Source: Bolinopsis microptera (taxonomy: Eukaryota > Ctenophora > Tentaculata > Lobata > Bolinopsidae). Taken from it: DNA of 64,000 bases. This document shows positions 46,498-56,900 of this stretch, piece by piece. Both the position numbers and the translations under genes were made by a program. The first letter of the stretch is position 1. Each line of letters opens with the position of its first letter. The stretch is taken from positions 20,908,658 through 20,972,657 of the forward strand of contig NC_087073.1 of assembly GCF_026151205.1 (NCBI RefSeq), written 5' to 3'. The notes under the pieces are model-generated. The model was not told where the DNA came from. It worked only from the letters and a program-made list of their open reading frames with translations, and did no database searches.

Positions 46498-47346
46498 ATG
46501 TCCTTTACAGATCGTTACAACACATTTCTCTTTGACTGTGACGGTGTTGTTTGGCGTGGTAAAAATCCAGTTTTAGGTGCTCCTGAAGTATTAAAACATC
46601 TCATTTCTCTCAACAAAAATGTGATTTTTGTTACCAACAATACTTCAAAAACAAGAGCGGCATACAGGGATACGTTTAAGAGTGTTCTTGGTATTTCTGT
46701 GACAGATAACCAAGTTTATAGTGCTGGCATAACAGCTTCCCTCTATGTTAAAAGAAGATTAAAGCCAGGAGAAAAGATATTTTTGATTGGTACTAAGGGA
46801 CTTTCTGAAACAATGGAAGAAAATGGAGTGGACCACATTGGGTATGGTTGTGATATAGATAGTAGTTATTTTACTGACTTTGTAGACTTCGTTCCAGAAA
46901 GCAATGTCAAATTCTTGGTTGGAGCATTTGATGGTTATTTCAACTATGCCAAGATGGCACAGGCCTATATCTACATTAAAGAATGCGGCGCAGAATACAT
47001 TGCTACAAATGTTGATATGAATCACGCTCTGAATGAAGCAAGACTGCTCCCTGGTACAGGTGCAGTTCTAGAAGGACTAACTCAGAGTCTCGGAATACAG
47101 CCCAAAGTTCTGGGAAAACCATCTCATTTAATGTTTGATATGATAAGAAGTGAGCACAACCTACAGGACAAATCTAAAGTATTAATGGTGGGAGACACAC
47201 TTGAGTCTGACATTCAGTTTGGGATTAATTCAGGTGTTGATACAGCTCTAGTGCTGAGTGGTATTACATCACGTGATATGCTGGATCAGGACACTTCAAT
47301 TAAACCAACATTTGTACTGGACAGCATTGCAGAGTTACTCAAATAG
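46498..47346 (+). CDS. HAD-family phosphatase, copy 4
   Basis: 282 residues. The first 139 or so codons are nearly identical to copy 3; from about 46914 it diverges strongly (VGAFDGYFNYAKMAQAYIYI, TNVDMNHALNEARLLPGTGA, GDTLESDIQFGINSGVDTAL). HAD motifs are intact, with GKPSHLMF for motif III and GDTLESD for motif IV. The divergent end marks it as the edge gene of the array. Confidence 0.93.
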   Translation: MSFTDRYNTFLFDCDGVVWRGKNPVLGAPEVLKHLISLNKNVIFVTNNTSKTRAAYRDTFKSVLGISVTDNQVYSAGITASLYVKRRLKPGEKIFLIGTKGLSETMEENGVDHIGYGCDIDSSYFTDFVDFVPESNVKFLVGAFDGYFNYAKMAQAYIYIKECGAEYIATNVDMNHALNEARLLPGTGAVLEGLTQSLGIQPKVLGKPSHLMFDMIRSEHNLQDKSKVLMVGDTLESDIQFGINSGVDTALVLSGITSRDMLDQDTSIKPTFVLDSIAELLK

Positions 47347-47659
47347 GGAACGGTTTCATTACCTTTACAAGTTTTAGAAAGACTTTTCTCAGCCGAGGCG
47401 ATCCAAGGGTGTAAATTTAATTGTTAATATTTTTTTATTTAAGGGAATCTCTAAATTATTATTTTATTCGTTTGTTTAATATTATGTACATAAATTTTAC
47501 ATTTAGATAATTTTACCTGTAAATATGTTGGTAGATCAACTAATTAAAGTTTGAAATTGTGTCAAATATTACTGAAAGTAAATTTGTAAATCGGATAAAA
47601 TTCATGGTTCTGTCATCATAACAATATACATATTGCACAGTTAGGTTATATTCAGCTGT

Positions 47660-47821
47660 AGTGTACTAACTTAGTTACTAGTTACTAGCTTACTTATTAC
47701 TAACTTAATTACTTAGTTACTAATTACTAACTTAATTACTAGTTACTAACTTACTAACTTACTAACTTAGTTACTTACTAACTTAGTTACTAATTACTAA
47801 CTTACTAACTTAATTACTAGC
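47660..47821 (+). repeat. Degenerate TTACTAACTTAATTACTAG array ending at a coding start
   Basis: Loose 8-20 bp units built from TTACTAAC, TTAGTTAC and TTACTAG. The last unit, TAATTACTAG, directly precedes CAATGG, the start of the zinc-finger gene, and would serve as an acceptor for an upstream 5' UTR exon. Confidence 0.8.
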
Positions 47822-47822
47822 A

Positions 47823-49504
47823 ATGGTATCGACTCAGACATCTCTGACATGTGCTAGAAGCGACAACCTTCTCCCCCAGTCTCTACTCTTCAACATCATT
47901 ACCTCCAAACTAGCTGAGGCTTTCGAGATCACTAATCTTCACGCTAAACTCTGTGATTACACAGATAACTTGAGGTCTATCAAGGTTTGTAGCCGTCGTC
48001 TAAACAACTTCCGGACTTCTTTTATTATTTAAAGACAGACATGTTTAGATTTTAGCTAGTTAAACGTCAGATGAGATCAAAATTGTTTTGTTTGAAACAT
48101 CTTTTTAATATACAAGCTATAGAAGTAATATTATATAGTAATATATAGCTATAGAAGTAGTACATTATTATTGAATAACATATTACTTATTGTAACAATG
48201 TGAACAACTTCAGAAGGAGCCGAATCAGCCGACCTACCAGTTCACCTGTAACTATCCAGACAGACCTCACTTGGACCTGGTAATCCCCACTAGCTGTGAT
48301 CACAGCCCCATCGACAGGGTAATGTTATTTTTAGTATTCCTTTAGATTCCTGGATTTGGAAATATCGAACCTACAAACTGTATAGTGTATGAGGGCCAGG
48401 GGCCTAACAAAATGCACCTAAGGTAAAAAGTATTATATATTGTGGTTAGCAGCGCACTGTTAACATCATATTTTATTTCAGGGATGTTTTTCTCCTAACA
48501 CCTTCCTGCCAAGAAAGCGCCAGCGCTTGCACTCAACTCTATCACCAGCCAGCGCTATCCAAGAAACTATCGGACTATCAGCACCAGCCTCATTCACCTG
48601 TCCTAACTGCAAATCAACCTACAAAAGTTTAGGAGGTCTGAACTACCATGTACAGAGGTGTCAGAATATGGTATACAACAAGCCTCTCACTACAGCCTGT
48701 AAACAACTCTCATTCGAGCCGGATAACCCTACATTCGCGGGGGACGAGCCTGTTGGAACAGACACAACTCATAGTGACCTTATAAGTAATCACTCCAAAC
48801 TCAAGTCAACTGTTATAGATTCTCAGAGTGGAATCACATTTATAACTGAAAGAGAACAAGAAACTGAAGATTGTACAGATGAGGTTATGGTCGCGTATCT
48901 GGTGGGAAATTGTGATACTTTAGTGCAGGATAAACAGCTCAACTCCACAGAAGCTGAGGAGATGGGATCTGATGAAGTGGGATCTGATGATTCGTCAGAC
49001 AATGCGACTAGAAATGATGATTCGTCAGACAATGCGACTAGAAATGATGATTCGTCAGACAATGCGACCAGAAAGTCAACAAGGATAAAATCAAGGACAC
49101 AGCGGCAGATAAGAAGCAAGGTGCTTCTAGACAGGATAAAGCAGGCTAAAAGACAGACTGCTACTAGAAATCATAAGAAAGATAAAAATGCGCGTGGCAG
49201 GCCAAGGAACTCCTCGACTTCCAAAACAACAAAAAATTTGGTTGAAAACAAACTTTCAAAAGAGAGTCCCAAGCTAACCTTAAAGAAACGTTTAAACGAG
49301 ATAAAGAGTAAAGATTTACCAAGTCAGGGAGCCTCAAAACGTTCTGTTATTAACAAGCCGAATAAGAGGTTAAATGTCAAAGTTGAAGTACCCTCGAAAG
49401 AAAAGATTGCTTCTAATGACAAGCCTCCTGAAATAAAACCTAGTGTACCCTGCAAATATTGTCTCTGCGTGTTTCAGGTATTTTCAACAACTTACCTTTA
49501 TCTA

Positions 49505-49535
<31 letters not shown>

Positions 49536-51580
49536 TGCAACCCCATACCCATTTATTCCTAATAACTTAATTCGAGAATCACGTGATTCATATCTTGATA
49601 CTCAGATGAAATATAAAATATAGGTAACATTTACTCCCCTCAGTCGAAGTGGAACACTAAGAGACACGAGTATACGGTACACGGTGTCGGCACCCCACTA
49701 ACTAGCGACGATCTGGCATCCCGCCAGACCGGGTCGGAATGCCAGGAATGCAGTACTGGGAGTGTTACCATGGTAACTGAGAGCACTGTCTCTTCTGCTA
49801 ACATACCAGGTAAGCAGGTACTGACAGGTGTTAGAATCTTTAATTAATCATTATCTTCACTACATACTGTATTAGCTATTACATATAATATGCTAACTAA
49901 TGTATAATGTATAATATGGTAACTAATGTACAGATGACGAGACTACGTGGGTATGCGGAATATGTGGTAAGAACCTCCTCCACAGGGACCAGTTAGTGGA
50001 ACACAGGAAGATACATGAGAAACTGCAGCCTCCCATACCTCAGGGACAAGGTCCGTCACATTAGTTAATAGTAACAGTAAACATCACTTCACTCTATCAT
50101 ACTGTCACATTAGTTAATAGTAACAGTAAACATCACCTCACTGTATCATACTGTCACATTAGTTAATAGTAACAGTAAACATCACCTCACTGTATCATAC
50201 TGTCACATTAGTTAATAGTAACAGTAAACATCACCTCACTGTATCATACTGTCACATTAGTTAATAGTAACAGTAAACATCACCTCACTGTATCATACTG
50301 TCACATTAGTTAATAGTAACAGTAAACATCACCTCACTGTATCATACTGTCACATTAGTTAATAGTAACAGTAAACATCACCTCACTGTTAATAGCAACA
50401 GTAAACATCACCTCACTGTATCATACTGTTGCCTCAGGGACAAGGTCCGTCACATTAGTTAATAGTAACAGTAAACATCACTTCACATTAGTTAATAGTA
50501 ACAGTAAACATCACTTCACTCTATCATACTGTCACATTAGTTAATAGTAACAGTAAACATCACCTCACTGTATCATACTGTTGAGTTCTTATTTTTGGAC
50601 TGCAAGAAAAATACATAATTAGTTATTGTTCACCGGAAATGTGCTCAACTGACAAATAGGGCCCCCCCACCCCCACCCCCGGCCCCCCCACCCCCACCCC
50701 CGGCCCCCCAGTCCCCACTCCCACCCCCGCCCCCCCCCCCACCTCCGGCCCCCCCCTTAAAATCCTCAAAATAATTGATAACTTTATTTCAGGGATGTTT
50801 GTGTGTCAGGTGTGTTTTAAGAAGTATGAAAGTGGAATATCTCTAATGAACCATGTTAACAGACAGCACAACCCATCCCTTACTTGTTCTCTTTGTTACA
50901 AGGTTATTGTTACACTGTTATTCTACTATTAGACTGTCTTATTATTAAATATATATCCATTACCAGTCCATTACCAGTTTATTAACAGTCCATTAACAGT
51001 CCATTACCATTAACTAGTCTCTCCCCTGAGTTCCTAATAATACCTTATTTCAGATATTCTCCTCCCAAATAGCGCTGAGCTCTCACAGCTGTAGCTCTGA
51101 TATCCAGATATCGTGTAGACATTGTCCCAAGACCTTCAAAAGTCACTCCGACCATATAAAGCACGTACGGAATGTACACGCCTCCCTCACACATTCCTTA
51201 AACCAGAGCGCTTGTAAACTGTGCGACTACACTTTCTCTTCGGCTCTTAAGTACCGGGTAAGATGTTTTATTGTCATTCGAATGTAGCATGTTCGGTATT
51301 TTGTGATTTGTATTTAAATAGATGCCGAAATGATTATTAGAACTAACGGTTAAACCAGATATATTCGTAACACCCCTCCCCCCAGGTTCACCAGACAATC
51401 TCCCATCCGACCCACGACATGCTGTGTCAACTATGTAACACGACTCTACTATCACGTGACCAGCTTATAGAGCACGTGCACAAACACCACGCCACCCTTC
51501 CTTTCCTCTGCACTGTCTGTGAGAAAGGGTTCAGTAACCAGGACAGTATGACCAAACACAGGAGCGAACATTTTAAGTGA
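47823..51580 (+). CDS. C2H2 zinc-finger protein
   Basis: Eight exons: 47823-47984, 48214-48318, 48482-49477, 49644-49809, 49934-50050, 50793-50902, 51054-51257 and 51386-51580. All phases agree, giving 684 residues. Fingers include CPNCKSTYKSLGGLNYHVQRC (exon 3), one split over exons 3 and 4 (CKYCLCVFQ then KRHEYTVH), CGICGKNLLHRDQLVEHRKIH, CQVCFKKYESGISLMNHVNRQH, CRHCPKTFKSHSDHIKHVRNVH, CQLCNTTLLSRDQLIEHVHKHH and a final CTVCEKGFSNQDSMTKHRSEH. Between fingers 1 and 2 lies a long basic low-complexity region with three NDDSSDNATR repeats. A nuclear DNA-binding regulator is likely; its targets are unknown. The first exon may not be the true start. Confidence 0.85.
50051..50580 (+). repeat. 49-bp minisatellite directly after a donor, about 10 units
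   Basis: The unit is GTCACATTAGTTAATAGTAA followed by CAGTAAACATCACCTCACTG and TATCATACT. It begins 5 bases past the donor GGACAAG|GTCCGT of zinc-finger exon 5. A second copy of CCTCAGGGACAAGGTCCGTC at about 50432 shows that exon-end plus donor was included in at least one duplication. Confidence 0.92.
50655..50757 (+). repeat. C-rich low-complexity tract
   Basis: CCCCCACCCC and CGGCCCCCC runs in the intron before zinc-finger exon 6. Confidence 0.9.
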
Positions 51581-52237
51581 TCACGTGTTTATGTTTTGTT
51601 GTTTGGACGATTTATTGCAAAATCCTGAGATTTTTGTTTTATTATGTCATCCGACAAATGTGATAGCCGATAAATTATACGTATTTGTTTTAAATAAATC
51701 ATTAACTATATTATTTCAAATATTATGATGTTTTGGTTAGTTTTTGTTTACATGCATTCTAAGACCGGAGTATTTGGAGTATTGCAGTTTCACACTAGAA
51801 TTTAAATTTTGCTAACTGTAGCGGACGCCAACAGCATTTTAAATCACTAAAAGGGTCTTCGATCTTGACATTTTTGTGATGTGCAAGCACTGTGCGCACG
51901 CGCGTTCTCTTGTCTAAACTTCTGGAAACCACTATACTAGTTGACGGATGATACGGTCTAGAATTATTAGAAATGACCCCAGGTACCAGCCACCAGGCCA
52001 AGGTGTGCGAAGTAGCGTGCTCCGGGTCAGTCAATTTGACACCCTAACGGACGATTCCAGGCTATTTCGAGATATATTGAGGACACTTTAAATTCGAAAT
52101 ATAGTATTCCCACGCCAAATTTGTACCAAGAACAACGCCTCTTAAACATTTGTCTGAATAGGAAAGGTTACTGGGCGGCGCTCAGCTTACTGGGCGGCGC
52201 TCAGCCTGTCATTCCGCTGAATCTATTGAACATAAAT
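51581..52237. other. Downstream region of the zinc-finger gene
   Basis: AT-rich at first, then a less AT-rich part at 51830-52030 with GCGCACGCGCG. A GGGCGGCGCTCAGC duplication lies at about 52170-52205. No gene recognised. Confidence 0.5.
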
Positions 52238-52239
52238 AT

Positions 52240-53098
52240 AAGCTCTTCTCAAACACAAGGATATAACTTGTAAACTCGGCTAGTATATATGAAACATTTG
52301 TCATGGAGTTGTAGAGGGAGTTATGTGCCTCGCCGGGCTAAAGTAGTGGATGACCTTGCTGTACGGCAAGTTAAACAAGGATCTGAAACTACTAGATTCC
52401 GTACAGACTCAACTCTGCACCCGTGTCAATATGTTCATTATATGCAAGCCTCTTGATTTATAATCACCGAGTCTAGTAATTGTTTAAGAGAGTTCTCTGG
52501 CAGTTACGAAACTCGAGAGACTGTGGGATACTGAAGGGAAAGGAAGCAGTTCTAACGAGCTCTTCTCAAACACAAGGATAAAACTTGTAAACTCGGCTAG
52601 TATATATGAAACATTTGTCATGGAGTTGTAGAGGGAGTTATGTGCCTCGCCGGGCTAAAGTAGTGGATGACCTTGCTGTACGGCAAGTTAAACAAGGATC
52701 TGAAACTACTAGATTCCGTACAGACTCAACTCTGCACCCGTGTCAATATGTTCATTATATGCAAGCCTCTTGATTTATAATCACCGAGTCTAGTAATTGT
52801 TTAAGAGAGTTCTCTGGCAGTTACGAAACTCGAGAGACTGTGGGATACTGAAGGGAAAGGAAGCAGTTCTAACGAGCTCTTCTCAAACACAAGGATAAAA
52901 CTTGTAAACTCGGCTAGTATATATGAAACATTTGTCATGGAGTTGTAGAGGGAGTTATGTGCCTCGCCGGGCTAAAGTAGTGGATGACCTTGCTGTACGG
53001 CAAGTTAAACAAGGATCTGAAACTACTAGGTTCCGTACAGACTCAACTCTGCACCCGTGTCAATATGTTCATTATATGCAAGCCTCTTGATTTATAAT
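52240..53098 (+). repeat. Satellite-like tandem repeat, unit about 319 bp, 2.7 copies
   Basis: The unit begins AGCTCTTCTCAAACACAAGG; starts are near 52240, 52558 and 52876. Copies differ by only a few bases. The unit contains the inverted pair CCTTGCTGTACGGCAAG. No protein coding or known RNA was recognised. Confidence 0.93.
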
Positions 53099-53189
53099 AG
53101 CCTGAGGTCCCCAGGTTAAAGAGAAAGGAACCTATACTATCCCGTTGAATCAATGCTGCCCGAGGTTCATCTTAGTCATCTACAGCTCA

Positions 53190-53545
53190 GTTTTCTGAAA
53201 ATCCGGTCGTCCGGAAATTTTGGTAGGATTAACGAAAAAGTCCCATTTATTCCAACTCTTTGACACTAATTACTTAATGTGCTGTGAGTATTTTGAACGA
53301 GTACTTAAATGTAACTGTGCTAAACTTGTTCGACACCAAATGTATTATTGTCTATTTCAAGTAACTACACATTTTATTAACAATGAATTTGAGTTGGTTT
53401 TATTTGTACTCTTAAAAGTAGCTGGAAATCCGGACGTCCGGGGAGGGGGTGGTTTTCCGTTTTGAAAATTCGGACACACTCGGACAGGGGGGGGGGGGGG
53501 GGGGTGGTCTGAAAATCTGCGATCTTGGCGGACGTCCTAAGTAAG
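53190..53545 (+). mobile_element. Short inverted-repeat element (MITE), copy 2
   Basis: It shares AGTCCCATTTATTC, CGGACAGGG and GGTGGTCTGAAAATCTGCGA with the copy at 1667-1867, and ends GGCGGACGTCCTAAGTAA. It is longer because of a central AT-rich part and a poly-G run at 53488-53503. Confidence 0.55.
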
Positions 53546-53953
53546 TTGCTATAATATTGATTATGTAATATTATGGGTCATCTCAGATATGTCTGAATTA
53601 TAAGATTAAACACAATTTTCTGATATTTTGATCAACAATTCAGGTTACGTTTAAGTATTCACAAATTTTGCAAGAGCAAACAATTAAATTATTTATATTA
53701 TTTACACTATAACACAGATTAGAAATCTTACAAAACTACAAATTACTTTAAAATTACCGTCGGATCACAAATATTGGTAATCCGATCCAGTGACTAGTTT
53801 GCTGCTTTTAAAAATATAGAAAAATAGAATCACTCTTATATTTATCACAAAATTTGTTGAACAATTTCATCTGATATAGTAATATTTGTTTCTGAAAAAT
53901 ACGGTTCTATTTTCACTTCAATTGTACAACTAGTAACGTCCAACACAAGAGTC
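53546..53953. other. Downstream flank of the dynein gene
   Basis: AT-rich sequence; probable 3' UTR and flank of the minus-strand gene. Nothing else recognised. Confidence 0.4.
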
Positions 53954-56900
53954 TCAGTCCAGAGTCTGGCAGATAATGGCTAGTCCCCGAGTGACCCAAT
54001 GCTGAGGACTGTGTTCGGTTGGCATCAAGATGGAAGTTACAAAGTTATCAGAGTGTCCGGTTTGGTCGAGTGTTCCACACCGTTCACTCGTTCGGTAGAT
54101 CGGGCACTCGTACACTCCTGGCTTTGGTGTTTGTTCCATCTGAGGAGTATCAGTCAGGGCTCTGGCAAGGACTAAGTTAGATTTAAAATGATCAGAGACT
54201 AGACTATGATTCGTTTCCACTGTTCACAAAAACAATAATCAAAATAAAAAACCCATGATCAATATTTATTTAAAGCAGGGCCCTCTGTCCGTACTTTCCA
54301 GTACCAATCAAATAATGAGCCCCTTCACGTCAAATACTAATACATGACAGTATCATTCAATAATCATATAACAAATACTTTAAATAGGCAGGACCACTTG
54401 CCTCGAACACAAAAATCATATAACATGGATATAACATAATAGCAACATGTTATTTCGGTGCAATATTAGTGCGAACTACATACCTGCTGGGAACTACATA
54501 CCTGCTGGGAACTACATACCTGTTGGGAACTACATGCCTGCTGGGAACTACATACCTGCTGGGAACTACATACCTGCTGGGAACTACATACCTGCTGGGA
54601 ACTACATACCTGCTGGGAACTACATACCTGCTGGGAACTACATACCGGCTGGGAACTATATAGTACATACCTGCTGGGAACTACATACCTGCTGGGAACT
54701 ACATACCTGCTGGGAACTACATGCCTGCTGGGAACTACATACCTGCTGGGAACTACATACCTGCTGGGAACTACATACCTGCTGGGAACTACATACCTGC
54801 TGGGAACTACATACCTGCTGGGAACTACATACCTGCTGGGAACTACATACCGGCTGGGAACTATATAGTACATACCTGCTGGGAACTACATACCTGCTGG
54901 GAACTACATACCTGCTGGGAACTACGTACCTGCTGGGAACTACATACCTGCTGGGAACTTCATACCTGCTGGGAACTACATACCTGCTGGGAACTAAATA
55001 CCTGCTGGGAACTTCATACCTGCTGGGAACTACATACCTGCTGGGAACTAAATACCTGCTGGGAACTTCATACCTGCTGGGAACTACATACCTGCTGGGG
55101 TAAGAACAGTATTTCCGGTAGCGGAGTGACTTGTTTGGAAGGAAGAGCCTCTACCACATTACTACCGTCCCACCTTCCACCGTCCAAGTGTAGACCGTGT
55201 ATCAGTATACCGTTATCTGGCACATCAGCTCCCTGTAGTTTAGGGGAGATTAGTTAGATGTAACAAAGCTGTGGTTAAACATAACATTTCAGTATCACTA
55301 AGTATCAGTCATTAAATGCAAAAATGTGAATTGTAATACTTAGAATTGTTAATATATTCACTATAATGTTATATAAGAAAGGATGAAAGAAGGCATACAG
55401 GGAAGGCCCACATGGCTGGTGTGAGACCAGCATTCTGAGCTCTGTGTCGATCTTCCTCCTCCCTGCGGCTGGGTAATGGAGCTACAGAGTGTTTGAAAGT
55501 GAGGGAGTCAATCGGGATATTGTGCTTCCTGGAGTGGGTCTGTAGAACTCCAGTCAGTAGACCTGGAGAGTGCAGGTGGTTACTATAGAAACAAACTATA
55601 TGGAGTGAGCTTGTAGTCTACACTGCAAACTATAGGGGTACTTTCTGGAGTGAGCTTGTAGTCTACACTGCAAACTATAGGGGTACTTTCTGGAGTGAGC
55701 TTGTAGTCTACACTGCAACCTATAGGGGTACTTTCTGGAGTGAGCTTGTAGTCTACACTGCAAACTATAGGGGTACTTTCTGGAGTGAGCTTGTAGTCTA
55801 CACTGCAAACTATAGGGGTACTTTCTGGAGTGAGCTTGTAGTCTACACTGCAAACTATAGGGGTACTTTCTGGAGTGAGCTTGTAGTCTACACTGCAAAC
55901 TATAGGGGTACTTACTGGAGTGAGCTTGTAGTCTACACTGCAAACTATAGGGGTACTTTCTGGAGTGAGCTTGTAGTCTACACTGCAAACTATAGGGGTA
56001 CTTTCTGGAGTGAGCTTGTAGTCTACACTGCAAACTATAGGGGTACTTTCTGGAGTGAGCTTGTAGTCTACACTGCAAACTATAGGGGTACTTTCTGGAG
56101 TGAGCTTGTAGTCTACACTGCAAACTATAGGGGTACTTTCTGGAGTGAGCTTGTAGTCTACACTGCAAACTATAGGGGTACTTTCTGGAGTGAGCTTGTA
56201 GTCTACACTGCAAACTATAGGGGTACTTTCTGGAGTGAGCTTGTAGTCTACACTGCAAACTATAGGGGTACTTTCTGGAGTGAGCTTGTAGTCTTCACTT
56301 TTAAAAGGTCAAGGGGTGGATCTATGATGAGACTATAATCTTGATAAGTTGGTCATAGAGGAAAACATATTATAGGAATTTGAGCATACAAAAAGATCAC
56401 AAATATTGAGTACGTGTTCACAGGTCAAATCAGTAGACGAAAGGTTTGAACAAGGTATAGATATAATGTAGCTGAATTAATTTGTAACCTTGAGGAAAGA
56501 AGAGAGCATTGATCCAGAAAGATCGCGGTATTTTCTCTACATCAGTCTTGATCGGCTTCTGGTAAGCACTGCTCATCTTCAGTACATCTTGGAAGGAGAT
56601 CATCTCATCTTTCTCTTTCTCTTCTACTAGCTCACTGTAAATACTTGGGTCTCAGCTTAGTCCCCTTTTATTCTATTATTTACTCCAACAAAGTAACAAA
56701 TACTCCACTACCAATACTCACTGTCAACTTAATGCTGTAACTAACCTATACTCCAAAAAGATGGTTAGAGACTGTTCCCTCTATATTACTAACCTATACT
56801 CCAAAGAGATGGTTAGAGACTGTTCCCTCTATATTACTAACCTATACTCCAAAGAGATGGTTAGAGACTGTTCCCCCTATATTACTAACCTATACTCCAC

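Noticed and set aside
50051-50580. CRISPR-like regular array
   Set aside because: Units are identical throughout with no unique spacers, and the setting is an animal intron.
51795-52034. 79-codon minus-strand frame
   Set aside because: No recognisable domain, splice context or paralogue; left as intergenic.
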